Below are positions 16,545 through 24,886 of a stretch of 64,000 bases of DNA, in pieces. The position numbers and the translations under genes are program-made. Below the pieces are notes generated by a model. That model was not told where the DNA came from. It searched no databases and saw nothing but the letters and a program-made list of their open reading frames with translations. Every line of letters starts with the position of its first letter. Positions within the stretch are counted from its first letter, which is position 1. Origin of the DNA: Clostridium sp. AM30-24 (GTDB lineage Bacteria > Bacillota > Clostridia > Lachnospirales > Lachnospiraceae); assembly GCF_003480435.1 (NCBI RefSeq), contig NZ_QUJB01000002.1, positions 121,683 through 185,682 of the forward strand, given 5' to 3'.

Positions 16545-17273
16545 ATGAAGATCAGATTTTCGGGGAAACAGAGCATGAAGCAGAGGGTGATAGAGCCGGT
16601 TCTTGGGATATGTCTGCTTGCCATGGTGATTCTGGCGGTAAAATATGGGAGCGTTCATATGACGGGGAGCGGTGATGCCCGTATAAAAGAAATACCGGTG
16701 GTGGTGATCGATGCCGGTCACGGTGGAACCGATCCGGGAAAGGTCGGAGTTGACGGGAGTCTGGAGAAAGACATCAATCTGGCGATAGCAGACCGGTTAA
16801 AAACTTATCTGCAGCAGGATGACGTGAAAGTCATTATGACACGGGAGACGGACATGGGGCTTTATTCTGAGACGGACAGCAGAAAGAAGATGGCGGATAT
16901 GAAGAAGCGGTGTGAGATCATTGAGGAGAGCGGCGCGGACCTTGTAGTCAGTATCCACCAGAACAGCTACCATGAGGAATCCGTGTCCGGCGGACAGGTA
17001 TTTTATTACCGGGATTCATCGAAGGGAAAAGCGCTGGCAGCGATTCTGCAGGACCGGTTTGACTATGTTTTAGGGGAGCAGAACCGGAGACTTCCGAAGG
17101 CGAATGCCAATTACTATCTTCTTTTGCATGTAAAATGTCCGATCGTGATCGTAGAGTGTGGATTCTTAAGTAATCGGCGGGAGGCGGCGCTTTTAAACAG
17201 CGGGGAGTATCAGGATAAGCTGGCGTATACGATCCATATGGGGATCATGGAGTACCTGAATAAAAAGCAATGA
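16545..17273 (+). CDS. cwlD: N-acetylmuramoyl-L-alanine amidase, CwlD type
   Basis: Zinc amidase that removes stem peptides from muramic acid; CwlD acts in forming muramic-delta-lactam of spore cortex. The 242-residue protein has one N-terminal membrane helix (about 16-35) and then an Amidase_3 domain: VVIDAGHGGTDPG with zinc His59, a Glu in GSLEKDINL, SIHQNS with the second zinc His, and IVECGFLSN with the catalytic Glu. Length and anchor fit CwlD better than secreted autolysins, and no binding repeats are present. ATG 16575 preceded by GGGGAA is an alternative start giving 232 residues. Presence supports spore formation. Confidence 0.83.
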   Translation: MKIRFSGKQSMKQRVIEPVLGICLLAMVILAVKYGSVHMTGSGDARIKEIPVVVIDAGHGGTDPGKVGVDGSLEKDINLAIADRLKTYLQQDDVKVIMTRETDMGLYSETDSRKKMADMKKRCEIIEESGADLVVSIHQNSYHEESVSGGQVFYYRDSSKGKALAAILQDRFDYVLGEQNRRLPKANANYYLLLHVKCPIVIVECGFLSNRREAALLNSGEYQDKLAYTIHMGIMEYLNKKQ

Positions 17274-17425
17274 GATAGGAAAAATGTACAAATGAAGAGA
17301 AATAAAATCGTCATATTACACAAAATAGGCCCACCTGTTTTTAACAATCCGATATGGTATTTAGAAGGTCAATATGCTATGATTCTTTTACTAATTGGGA
17401 TGAAAAAATTAAAGGAGGGGATACC

Positions 17426-18148
17426 TTGACAAAAGAAGATATGAAACAGATTTCGGATCTTATGGATGAGAAATTCGTTGCCTTTGAGGGCCGAATGGAT
17501 GAAAAATTTATTGCATCAGAAGACCGGATGAGGGCAGAGATTGTGGCATCAGAAGGTCGGATGAGGGCAGAGATTGCAGCATCGGAGGCACGGACAGGAG
17601 AAAAGATCGAATCGTGTGAGGAGAAGATCACATCGTGTGAGGAGAAGATTACCGCCTGCGATGAAAAGATTACATCGTGTGAGGAGAAAATCACGGCCTG
17701 CGATGAAAAGATCGAATCCTGCGAGAAAAAGATCACGGCCTGCGATGAAAAGATTACCGCTTGTGAGGAGAAGATCACGTCTTGCAAAGAACAGATCACA
17801 GAATGTAATGAAAAGATCGATAAGGTGGAAAATGATCTGAGATCAGAAATAAAGAAGAATCGTGTCAGCTTGACAAGGAGTATGCAGGAGCTGAATGCCA
17901 AATGGGTTGAAACAAATGAAAAACTGGATCGTATGCTTGCAAGGATGGAGAGAATGGATAAGAATATGAGCGCGATGCGGGCAGAAATGGACGCAGTGCC
18001 TAAGAGATTCGACGCGGTAGAGACAAATCTGGGCAGAAAAATTTCAGAATCGGAGGCAGCTACCCGGAGATATACGGAAAAACTGTTTTTCCAGGTGGCA
18101 GAAGGCAAAAAGAAACGTTCTGTACGGTCATTTGGTCTGGAAGGATAA
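17426..18148 (+). CDS. Coiled-coil protein with Cys at successive heptad core positions
   Basis: A 240-residue protein, start TTG 17426 chosen because AAAGGAGGGG (17411-17420) lies 5-6 bases before it. After an N-terminal helix come four 11-residue repeats of the type MDEKFxAxEGR (about residues 13-58), then eleven 7-residue repeats of the type K-I-T-S/A-C-E/D-E encoded at 17603-17833. In heptad terms Ile occupies position a and Cys position d in ten consecutive repeats. A second charged coiled coil follows, with a basic tail. There is no signal peptide, membrane segment or known domain. Neighbours (cwlD, M18 peptidase) give no clue. Function unknown; an oligomeric rod, possibly disulfide- or metal-linked, is an inference. 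Confidence 0.75.
   Translation: MTKEDMKQISDLMDEKFVAFEGRMDEKFIASEDRMRAEIVASEGRMRAEIAASEARTGEKIESCEEKITSCEEKITACDEKITSCEEKITACDEKIESCEKKITACDEKITACEEKITSCKEQITECNEKIDKVENDLRSEIKKNRVSLTRSMQELNAKWVETNEKLDRMLARMERMDKNMSAMRAEMDAVPKRFDAVETNLGRKISESEAATRRYTEKLFFQVAEGKKKRSVRSFGLEG
17603..17833 (+). repeat. Eleven 21-bp in-frame tandem repeats
   Basis: Eleven consecutive 21-bp units encode heptads such as KITSCEE and KITACDE. Units are near-identical at the DNA level, differing mainly in synonymous positions and in Ser/Ala and Glu/Asp, which suggests recent expansion by slippage or recombination. Confidence 0.92.
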
Positions 18149-18182
18149 AAATCCGCCGAAAACACGAATATTTCCGGCGGAT
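18147..18182 (-). terminator. Terminator of the M18 aminopeptidase gene
   Basis: ATCCGCCG (18151-18158) and CGGCGGAT (18175-18182) form the stem; on the minus strand it is followed by TTTTT. On the plus strand no T-run follows, so it may only partly stop the coiled-coil gene. Confidence 0.8.
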
Positions 18183-18195
18183 CCTGTTATCAGAA

Positions 18196-19506
18196 TTATT
18201 CAAGTACGAGTGTACCGTCGCCTTCAGAACGGATCGAGGATTTGAAGAACTCTTCGAATGCCTTCTCGAGGTAAGCCATATCCTTGGAGCCTGCAGTCTC
18301 ATACGGGGAGTGCATAGCTAACTGCGGAAGTCCAACGTCTACCGTGTTTAAGGAAACCTGCGCGTTGGAGATATTTCCGAGGGTGGAACCACCGAGAATA
18401 TCGGAGCGGTTTAAGAACTCCTGATACGGAACACCTGCGCGCTCGCAGAGGCAACGCATAACAGCAGCGGAAACAGCGTCGGTTGTGTACTTCTGGTTTG
18501 CGCTGTGTTTGATCACGAGACCGCCGTTTAAGTAGGTGCGGTTTGTCGGGTCTGTCTTGTCTGCGTAGTTCGGGTGTACAGCATGTCCATTATCCGCGGA
18601 TACCATGAAGCTGGAAGCGAGGGATGTAAGGTAATCTTCCTCTGTTCTTCCGAGGCTGCGGTTGATGCGGCGGAGAATGTCGTAAAGGAATGTGGAACCT
18701 GCGCCCTGCTTTGTGCCGCTTCCGACTTCCTCGTTGTCAAATACGGCAACGACTGGGATGCAGCGGTCACTCTCACTGTTTAAGAGAGCCATTGTGGATG
18801 TGAACGCACACTGGAGGTCATCGAGACGCGGAGCGGAGATAAACTCGCCATCGCAGCCCCATACAGTACCTTCCATACGGTTATAAAGGAAGAGATCCAT
18901 TCCCTTGATCTGCTCAACGGAAACGCCTGCCTCATCAGCAATCATCTCTTTGAACGCCTTGCCGGAGCTGCTCATGCGGTATAACGGAAGCATATCCTTC
19001 TGGAAGTTGTACTTGTATCCGTCATTTACTTCACGGTTCATATGGATCGCGAGGTTCGGGATCATGAGAAGATCACGGTCAACGTTGATCAGTTTTGTTG
19101 TGAGACGGTTGCCGTCCTTTACAATGATACGTCCAGCAACGGAGAGCGGTCTGTCAAACCACGGTGCACAGAGCATTCCGCCGTACTTCTCAACATTTAA
19201 TTTTACATACTGGTTCTCGACGTTCATCTCGGAAGATTCTTTGATCTTTAAGGTCGGGGAATCGCTGTGGCTTGCGGCAATATGGAAGCCGGAATAGTCC
19301 TTGCGGGATACCTTAAATGCGATGATCGCGGACTGGTTACGGGTCACAAAGTATTTTCCACCCTCAACGAGGTTCCAGGCATTGCCCTCGGAGAGACACT
19401 CAAATCCTGCTTCAGTCAGGTAGTTTGCCAGCTCATGTACTGCATGGAAGCCGGTCGGACTCTTTTTGATAAAAGAAAATAATTCTTCATTCAGATTCTG
19501 GATCAT
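18196..19506 (-). CDS. apeB: M18-family aminopeptidase (aspartyl aminopeptidase)
   Basis: A 436-residue cytosolic zinc metallopeptidase that removes N-terminal acidic residues from peptides. Family motifs seen: SPTGFHAVHEL near the N-terminus, IAASHSDSPTLKIK with zinc His (about 79-90), FISAPRLDDLQCAF, FDNEEVGSGTKQGAGSTFL with catalytic Glu and zinc ligands, SADNGHAVHPNY and a C-terminal LAMHSPYETAGSKDMAYL with the last zinc His. Length agrees with bacterial ApeB/DNPEP (430-480). GAAAGGAG precedes ATG 19506. Monocistronic, with its own promoter at 19556-19584 and terminator downstream. Confidence 0.93.
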   Translation of the reverse strand: MIQNLNEELFSFIKKSPTGFHAVHELANYLTEAGFECLSEGNAWNLVEGGKYFVTRNQSAIIAFKVSRKDYSGFHIAASHSDSPTLKIKESSEMNVENQYVKLNVEKYGGMLCAPWFDRPLSVAGRIIVKDGNRLTTKLINVDRDLLMIPNLAIHMNREVNDGYKYNFQKDMLPLYRMSSSGKAFKEMIADEAGVSVEQIKGMDLFLYNRMEGTVWGCDGEFISAPRLDDLQCAFTSTMALLNSESDRCIPVVAVFDNEEVGSGTKQGAGSTFLYDILRRINRSLGRTEEDYLTSLASSFMVSADNGHAVHPNYADKTDPTNRTYLNGGLVIKHSANQKYTTDAVSAAVMRCLCERAGVPYQEFLNRSDILGGSTLGNISNAQVSLNTVDVGLPQLAMHSPYETAGSKDMAYLEKAFEEFFKSSIRSEGDGTLVLE

Positions 19507-19555
19507 GTTTTTGTTACTCCTTTCAATAAATAACCCCTGTAAGTCATACTACTTT

Positions 19556-19584
19556 ATTATATAAAAAAAATGCAGATCAGGCAA
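19556..19584 (-). promoter_or_regulatory. Promoter of the M18 aminopeptidase gene
   Basis: On the minus strand TTGCCT (19579-19584), a 17-bp AT-rich spacer including a T8 tract, and TATAAT (19556-19561), about 50 bp before the start. Confidence 0.75.
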
Positions 19585-19704
19585 GCTTGCGCTATGATGT
19601 GCGCAAGTGTTAAAATGAAATCCCGGTCGCTTTCGTTATAATTCTGACGTTTTTCTGAAGTTTGTGAAAAAGGTCCCGAAAAGGTACCTTTATTCGCGGT
19701 TTCA

Positions 19705-19713
19705 TGTTAAAAT
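19705..19713 (+). promoter_or_regulatory. Probable extended -10 of the polysaccharide deacetylase gene
   Basis: TGTTAAAAT with no convincing -35. The remainder of the 308-bp divergent gap (19507-19814) contains no gene that I can support; GTTAAAATGAA occurs twice, about 93 bp apart. Confidence 0.4.
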
Positions 19714-19814
19714 GAAGACACGAGTAAAAGCTCGGCATGTCTGCGCATTTCCTGCGCTGACTGTCATGGACAGGAAAACATGGTGAGAAGATCACCGGGA
19801 AAAGAGAGGAACTT

Positions 19815-20978
19815 ATGGATTGGAAGAAGATTAGACAGGCAGTCCGCACGGTGCTCGCAGCTGTATTGATCTGCGCTGCATCGGTGGGAATTACCAGTGA
19901 TCCGGCCTACGCGGCAGATATGGGTGCGGTGTACGGAATTTATGAGCACGGAACAGGCTGGAGCGGGTATCACGGGGATAAGACCGCGGTGCGTGCGGGA
20001 AACGGAAGCTATGTGACAGCGATTCGCGCAAGCCTTTTGGGGCAGCCGGACGGAATGAGCGGTACGCTCTCTTATCAGGTAAACTTGAGCGGTACCGGCT
20101 GGCTTTCCTGGCAGGAAAATATGACACCGAACGGAAGTACCGAGACAGACATGCCTCTTGAGGCGGTCCGAATGGCCTTTACCGGACAGCTTGCGGAAAA
20201 TTATGACGTTTATTATTCTGTATACCAGAACGGTTCCTGGACAACTCCGGTGAAGAATGGTGAGACGGCTGGAACTGAGGGACAGGGACTCCGGGTGGAT
20301 GGTCTCTGGGTTACTGTGACCGGAAAAGGCGCGGCGGTACCGGAAGGACCGAACGAGAGAAGTGTTGATCCGACAAGACCGATGGTCGCGCTTACGTTTG
20401 ATGACGGCCCGTCAAAGTTTACGCCACGGATTCTGGACTCTTTAGAGGCAAACGGCGGAAGAGCCACGTTCTTTATGGTGGGAAACCGTGTTGCGTCCTA
20501 TGCGTCTACCGTAAAGCGGATGACAGACCTCGGATGCGAGACAGACAGCCACACCTGGGCACATACATACCTGACCGGAATGACAGAGGGAGAGATCTTA
20601 CAGAGCTTAAACCAGACCCGTGATGCCATCGTGGCAGCAGGCGGAAGTGCGCCGAAAGGTGTCCGCCCGCCGGGAGGAAAGATCAACGATGCCAGCAAGG
20701 CAGTTCTCGCTAAGGCAGGAATGCCGGCGCTCCTCTGGTCTGTGGATACGCTGGACTGGAAGACGAGAAACGCGCAGCATACCATTAACACCGTTTTAAG
20801 TCAGGTGAAGGACGGAGATATCATTCTGATGCATGATCTCTATGAGCAGAGCGCGGTCGCAGCGGAGACATTGATCCCGGAACTCACGAGGAGAGGCTAC
20901 CAGCTTGTGACAGTGAGCGAGATGGCAGAACTTCGCGGCGGTATGGCAGCGGGACATTCTTACGGACATTTTCGTTGA
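19815..20978 (+). CDS. Secreted polysaccharide deacetylase with ChW repeats
   Basis: A 387-residue exported protein. A signal peptide (about 1-33, cleavage after AYA) is followed by clostridial hydrophobic-W (ChW) repeats at about 40-170, recognisable by GTGWSGYHG, GTGWLSWQE and GLRVDGLWV, which are thought to mediate surface attachment. A NodB polysaccharide deacetylase domain occupies about 185-370: TFDDGP (Asp196-Asp197), zinc motif SHTWAHTYL with His246 and His250, RPPGGKIND and DIILMHDLYE near the end with the catalytic His. It probably deacetylates peptidoglycan N-acetylglucosamine or a related glycan. AAAGAGAGGA precedes the start. Monocistronic. Confidence 0.92.
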   Translation: MDWKKIRQAVRTVLAAVLICAASVGITSDPAYAADMGAVYGIYEHGTGWSGYHGDKTAVRAGNGSYVTAIRASLLGQPDGMSGTLSYQVNLSGTGWLSWQENMTPNGSTETDMPLEAVRMAFTGQLAENYDVYYSVYQNGSWTTPVKNGETAGTEGQGLRVDGLWVTVTGKGAAVPEGPNERSVDPTRPMVALTFDDGPSKFTPRILDSLEANGGRATFFMVGNRVASYASTVKRMTDLGCETDSHTWAHTYLTGMTEGEILQSLNQTRDAIVAAGGSAPKGVRPPGGKINDASKAVLAKAGMPALLWSVDTLDWKTRNAQHTINTVLSQVKDGDIILMHDLYEQSAVAAETLIPELTRRGYQLVTVSEMAELRGGMAAGHSYGHFR

Positions 20979-20992
20979 TTGATAAAAAATGA

Positions 20993-21021
20993 TTGCAGTG
21001 TCACCGGAATTGTGATATTCT
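20993..21021 (+). promoter_or_regulatory. Promoter of the FMN riboswitch-ribU unit
   Basis: TTGCAG (20993-20998), a 17-bp spacer and TATTCT (21016-21021), just upstream of the riboswitch. Confidence 0.65.
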
Positions 21022-21037
21022 GTTAGCGAACAAATTA

Positions 21038-21152
21038 ATATCGTTCTTCGGGGCGGGGCGAAATTCCCCACCGGCGGTATAGTCCGCGACCTGCGCAGGC
21101 AGTTGATTTGGTGAGATTCCAAAACCGACAGTATAGTCTGGATGAGAGAAGA
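21038..21152 (+). ncRNA. FMN riboswitch (RFN element)
   Basis: All conserved RFN segments are present in order: TTCGGGGCGGGG, CCCCACCGGCGGTATAG, GTCCGCGAC, a short variable hairpin, GGTGAGATTCC, AACCGACAGTATAGTC and GGATGAGAGAAG. Binding of FMN is expected to favour the terminator just downstream (21182-21216), lowering expression of the riboflavin transporter gene ribU. Confidence 0.97.
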
Positions 21153-21181
21153 AATTGTATGACAGGAGTAGTTCATTCGAG

Positions 21182-21216
21182 CCCCGGACTTTTTTCAATG
21201 GTCCGGGGTCTTTTTA
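21182..21216 (+). terminator. Regulated terminator of the FMN riboswitch
   Basis: CCCCGGAC (21182-21189) pairs with GTCCGGGG (21201-21208), followed by TCTTTTTA. Position between aptamer and gene indicates transcriptional attenuation. Confidence 0.93.
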
Positions 21217-21315
21217 TTTACGTTGACAGCGGTTCATATCCGAATCAGCATGAGCCAGCGATCCTGCACAGCAATTCCTTGTTACAGAAGAACAACGAGT
21301 ACAGGGAGGATCATT

Positions 21316-21954
21316 ATGAACCAGAACAAAGTATTAAGTGTCAGAAATCTTGTGCTGATCGCCATGTTCAGCGCCCTTGCAGCCGTATTGGAGACGATTC
21401 AGGTCGCAGTTCCGTTTGCACCGCCGTTTTATAAACTCGACTTTGCGGAGCTTCCGGTACTGATCGGCGGATTTGCCATGGGACCGGCTCAGGCAGCTCT
21501 GATCGCGATCGTTAAGAACCTCTTAAAGCTGCTTTTAAATGGAACAAGCACTTACTATGTTGGCGAGCTCGGAAACATCATCGGAAGCTGCATGTTCTCC
21601 GTACCGGCTGCCCTGATCTACCGCAGACATAAAACGAAAAAGACCGCTATGGTCGCTCTCGCTGCCGGTGTCATCTGTGCTATCGTCGGCGCTGTATTCG
21701 TAAACTGCGCGATCACACTTCCGTTCTACGCAAAGGTTGCTTTCGGCGGAATCGAGAACATCATCGCAATGGGAACAAAGATCAACCCGGCAGTTACAAA
21801 CCTGTATACATTCGCGATCTTCATGATCGTTCCGTTCAACCTTGTAAAATGCGGACTGAATGCGATCGTGACAGCGCTTGTATATAAGCATGTCAGCGTG
21901 ATCATCCATGCAGGGGTTCACAGAGAAAAGAAAACTGAAAATACGGCGGCATAA
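21316..21954 (+). CDS. ribU: Riboflavin ECF transporter substrate-binding protein RibU
   Basis: A 212-residue integral membrane S-component that binds riboflavin and works with a shared energizing module (EcfA/A'/T), absent here. About five to six membrane helices are visible; family features are the N-terminal LVLIAMFSALAAVLE, FKLDFAELPVLIGGF-like segment FYKLDFAELPVL and the NLLKLLLNGTSTYYVGELGN region. ATG 21316 follows AGGGAGGA by a few bases; the longer open frame upstream crosses the riboswitch terminator and is not used. The FMN riboswitch directly upstream independently supports riboflavin as substrate. Confidence 0.95.
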   Translation: MNQNKVLSVRNLVLIAMFSALAAVLETIQVAVPFAPPFYKLDFAELPVLIGGFAMGPAQAALIAIVKNLLKLLLNGTSTYYVGELGNIIGSCMFSVPAALIYRRHKTKKTAMVALAAGVICAIVGAVFVNCAITLPFYAKVAFGGIENIIAMGTKINPAVTNLYTFAIFMIVPFNLVKCGLNAIVTALVYKHVSVIIHAGVHREKKTENTAA

Positions 21955-21971
21955 CACCTGAAATGGGAGAT

Positions 21972-22015
21972 TCCCCCGGGATAGAGACGGCGAAAGCCGT
22001 GTCTGCCTCGGGGGA
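21972..22015 (+). terminator. GC-rich hairpin after ribU
   Basis: TCCCCCG and CGGGGGA enclose an inner GACGGC/GCCGTG-type stem (21972-22015). No T-run follows, so it is probably an mRNA-end structure rather than a strong intrinsic terminator. The 120 bp after it are GC-rich with short inverted pieces such as GCCTGCGCAGGC (about 22047-22058). Confidence 0.45.
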
Positions 22016-22153
22016 CTTACAATTTATGTGAGAAGTGAGCGAAAGCCTGCGCAGGCACAAAAGTGAGTGCTGGCAGGTGGCGGCAGTACTTGACGGATAA
22101 CGACCGAAATGAGATAGTGAAGCGGCAATGACTTAAGAAACGGAGAAAATAAA

Positions 22154-22948
22154 ATGGTAAGATATTATAACGAACTGACAAGACTGGAAATGGAACAGGT
22201 CGATAAGGACGAGACGGTGGTCATGATCCCGGTGGGAGCACTGGAGCAGCACGGAAACCAGTGTCCGCTGGGAACCGACGAGATCATTGCGGAGGGAACT
22301 GCGAGACGGATCAAAGAGGCACTCGATCGGGAGATCCCGGATTATCCGATGTTGATCTTTCCTCTGATCCCGGTGGGACTCAGCACGGAGCATGTGAACT
22401 TCTGTGGTTCCGTTACCTTAAAACCGGATACCTTTTATCATGTCCTTTACGATATCTGTAAGGGACTGGCACACCACGGATTCAAAAAGATCGCGGTCTT
22501 AAATTGCCACGGCGGAAACTCCCCGATCATTCAGGTTCTGAGCCGGGAACTGAGAAGTGAGCTTGGAATCGCCGTGTTTATCATCAACTGCGGTGCCTTC
22601 TTCGGAAATCAGGCAGTGAAGGACACTGTGACACCGGGAAATATCTGGGATTTTCACGGCGGTGAGATGGAGACTTCCATGGTCCTCGCAGAGCGGCCGG
22701 AGACGGTAAAGCTGGAGACCTCTGAGGCCGGAATTCCAAGAAAATTCATGGGCAACAGGACATTTACCGTTTATGGACCGATCACACTTGGCTGGGTATC
22801 AGAAGAGTGGGAGACTGAGGACGGAAAGCCCATTGGGATCGGCGGCGATCCCAGCGGGGCGACAGCGGAAAAAGGAAATCAGATCTACGACAGCTTTGTG
22901 GAGTCGATCCTTTCCGGACTGAAAGAGATCAGAAAGTGGAAAGACTGA
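22154..22948 (+). CDS. Creatininase family protein
   Basis: A 264-residue metal-dependent amidohydrolase of the creatininase / FAPy-deformylase-like fold. The signature PVGALEQHGNQCPLGTDE carries metal-binding Glu and His residues near 30-45; NCHGGNSPI (about 120) and HGGEMETSMVLA (about 175) complete the metal site. The family includes creatininase, mycofactocin peptidase and enzymes acting on cyclic amides; the substrate here is not determinable. GGAGA precedes the ATG. It stands alone, with a terminator-like hairpin at 23049-23080 downstream. Confidence 0.88.
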   Translation: MVRYYNELTRLEMEQVDKDETVVMIPVGALEQHGNQCPLGTDEIIAEGTARRIKEALDREIPDYPMLIFPLIPVGLSTEHVNFCGSVTLKPDTFYHVLYDICKGLAHHGFKKIAVLNCHGGNSPIIQVLSRELRSELGIAVFIINCGAFFGNQAVKDTVTPGNIWDFHGGEMETSMVLAERPETVKLETSEAGIPRKFMGNRTFTVYGPITLGWVSEEWETEDGKPIGIGGDPSGATAEKGNQIYDSFVESILSGLKEIRKWKD

Positions 22949-22997
22949 AATAAATGGAAACGATGCCGGAAAAGCCTGTAAATCCGTAGGAAAGCAG

Positions 22998-23026
22998 TTG
23001 CAACCATAACTTTCATGTGCTAAACT
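22998..23026 (+). promoter_or_regulatory. Promoter upstream of the tsaC/Sua5 gene
   Basis: TTGCAA (22998-23003), a 17-bp spacer and TAAACT (23021-23026). Transcription from here would meet the hairpin at 23049-23080 almost at once. Confidence 0.5.
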
Positions 23027-23048
23027 GAATACGCAATTAAACAAGGTG

Positions 23049-23075
23049 GGTGCTGCGTTTTATGCAGCACCTTTA
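23049..23075 (+). terminator. Terminator between the creatininase and Sua5 genes
   Basis: GGTGCTGC (23049-23056) and GCAGCACC (23064-23071) with a 7-nt loop, followed by TTTATC. It ends the creatininase transcript but sits about 20 nt after a promoter-like motif, so it might also attenuate the next gene. Confidence 0.75.
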
Positions 23076-23179
23076 TCATTACGCAGTGAAGCAGAAACAC
23101 ACTGCGGGATGATCATAGAAAGCGGAGAGACGTAAAGGTTTTCCCGGACATTTGAGTAATAGAATCGAGAGTGCAGAAT

Positions 23180-24250
23180 ATGAATACAAAAGTAGTCCGT
23201 ATCAAAGAGGAAGAGAAGACAAGAGAGGCACTGGAAAAGAATCCGGGGCTTTTAGAGGCGGCTGAGATCTTAAGAAACGGCGGTCTTGTAGCGTTTCCGA
23301 CAGAGACGGTTTACGGTCTCGGCGCGAACGCGTTAAACGAAGAGGCGGCGAAAAAGATCTACGCGGCAAAAGGCCGTCCATCCGACAATCCTCTGATTGC
23401 CCATATTTCCTGTATGGAAGAGCTTCCGGCGATCGTAAAGGAGATCCCGGAGGCAGGACGGAAGTTAGCAGAAAAATACTGGCCGGGCCCATTGACCATG
23501 ATCTTTCCGAAAAAGGATATCGTGCCTTACGGAACGACCGGCGGCCTTGACACCGTTGCTGTCCGCATGCCGTCAGATCCGGTTGCGAACTGTCTGATCC
23601 ATCTTGCCGGAGTTCCGGTCGCGGCCCCGAGTGCCAACACATCGGGAAGACCGAGCCCGACAAAGGCAGAACATGTCATCGAGGACATGGACGGAAAGAT
23701 CGAGATGGTGATCGACGGAGGTGCTGTTGGAATCGGCGTTGAGTCCACTATCGTGGATGTGTCTGGTGAGATCCCGACACTTCTCCGACCGGGTGCGATC
23801 ACGATCGAGATGCTGCGCGAGACACTTGGGCAGGTGGATATCGATCCGGTGATCTTAGGACCGGTGAGCGGTGATATCAAACCGAAGGCTCCGGGAATGA
23901 AATACCGCCATTACGCGCCGAAAGCGGATATGACATTGGTGGAAGGTGACATGGATAAGGTTGTTGCCTATATCAATGAGCAGACGAAGAAGGCGGAAGC
24001 AGAGGGAAAGAAAGTCGGGATCATCTGTACCGAGGAGAGCCGGGCAATGTACCCGGAGGGAAATCTCGAGGTGATCGGCAGCAGAGAACACGAGGAGACA
24101 GTGGCTCATAACCTGTTTGCGGTGCTGCGCGACTTTGATGCCCGCAAGGTTGACTGTATTTTCTCCGAAAGTTTTTCAAAGGATCAGCTCGGTCAGGCGA
24201 TCATGAACCGTCTGTGCAAGGCGGCCGGATACCATATTGTAAACGTATAG
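23180..24250 (+). CDS. L-threonylcarbamoyladenylate synthase (Sua5/YwlC type)
   Basis: Makes threonylcarbamoyl-AMP from threonine, bicarbonate and ATP for the t6A37 modification of ANN-decoding tRNAs. The 356-residue protein has the YrdC domain (about 20-210) with GGLVAFPTETVYGLGANA, KGRPSDNPLI, SANTSGRPSPT and LRPGAIT, then the C-terminal Sua5 domain (about 240-356) starting after PGMKYRHYAP. Having both domains makes it the Sua5/YwlC form rather than short TsaC. ATG 23180 is preferred over GTG 23171 because GAGAG lies at suitable distance. Monocistronic or linked to the dCMP deaminase gene 136 bp downstream. Confidence 0.95.
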   Translation: MNTKVVRIKEEEKTREALEKNPGLLEAAEILRNGGLVAFPTETVYGLGANALNEEAAKKIYAAKGRPSDNPLIAHISCMEELPAIVKEIPEAGRKLAEKYWPGPLTMIFPKKDIVPYGTTGGLDTVAVRMPSDPVANCLIHLAGVPVAAPSANTSGRPSPTKAEHVIEDMDGKIEMVIDGGAVGIGVESTIVDVSGEIPTLLRPGAITIEMLRETLGQVDIDPVILGPVSGDIKPKAPGMKYRHYAPKADMTLVEGDMDKVVAYINEQTKKAEAEGKKVGIICTEESRAMYPEGNLEVIGSREHEETVAHNLFAVLRDFDARKVDCIFSESFSKDQLGQAIMNRLCKAAGYHIVNV

Positions 24251-24386
24251 AAATTCCGGTAGATCTGCGCTTCATGCGCGGGATATAAAGAAGGCAAAAT
24301 CCCATCGGCAAAGCTGATCCGGAATGGATTTTGATTCGTAACTGCAGGTGTATGAAGCAGTTACATCTACAAAATGGAGGATGATT

Positions 24387-24875
24387 ATGTCAGAGAAGAG
24401 AGACGGATACATTACCTGGGACGAATATTTCATGGGAGTCGCAAAGCTTTCTGCCATGCGCTCCAAAGACCCGAATACACAGGTTGGGGCCTGCATCGTG
24501 AGTCAGGATAATAAGATCCTGTCCATGGGTTACAATGGATTTCCGAAAGGCTGTTCCGATGATGAATTCCCGTGGGACAAGCTGGACGAGGATCCGTACA
24601 ACAGAAAATATTTCTATGTGACGCACAGTGAGTTGAATGCGATCTTAAACTACCGCGGAGGCAGCCTGGAAGGAAGCAAGCTTTATGTGACCTTGTTCCC
24701 GTGCAATGAGTGTGCGAAGGCAATTATTCAGGCGGGTATCCGGACGATTGTCTATGAGAGTGATAAGTACGCGAACGATGCGTCCACACGGGCGTCCAAG
24801 AGAATGCTGAATGCGGCGGGTGTGCGCTATTATCAGTACAACCCGACAGGCCGTAAGATCGAGTACCGGGTATAA
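24387..24875 (+). CDS. dCMP deaminase (ComEB-like)
   Basis: A 162-residue zinc-dependent deaminase converting dCMP to dUMP, feeding dTMP synthesis. The zinc site is clear: THSELNAIL with the zinc His and catalytic Glu, and LFPCNECAK with the two zinc cysteines; MRSKDPNTQVGAC and YNGFPKGCSD are conserved dCMP deaminase segments. ATG 24387 is preceded by TGGAGG; the open frame upstream lacks a ribosome binding site. The next gene begins 11 bp after the stop, so the two are cotranscribed. Confidence 0.94.
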   Translation: MSEKRDGYITWDEYFMGVAKLSAMRSKDPNTQVGACIVSQDNKILSMGYNGFPKGCSDDEFPWDKLDEDPYNRKYFYVTHSELNAILNYRGGSLEGSKLYVTLFPCNECAKAIIQAGIRTIVYESDKYANDASTRASKRMLNAAGVRYYQYNPTGRKIEYRV

Positions 24876-24886
24876 CGGAGGAGCGA

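Noticed and set aside
17377..18165. 262-residue antisense frame opposite the coiled-coil gene
   Set aside because: Its Phe/Ser-rich repeats are the reverse complement of the heptad repeat; the plus strand has the strong Shine-Dalgarno.
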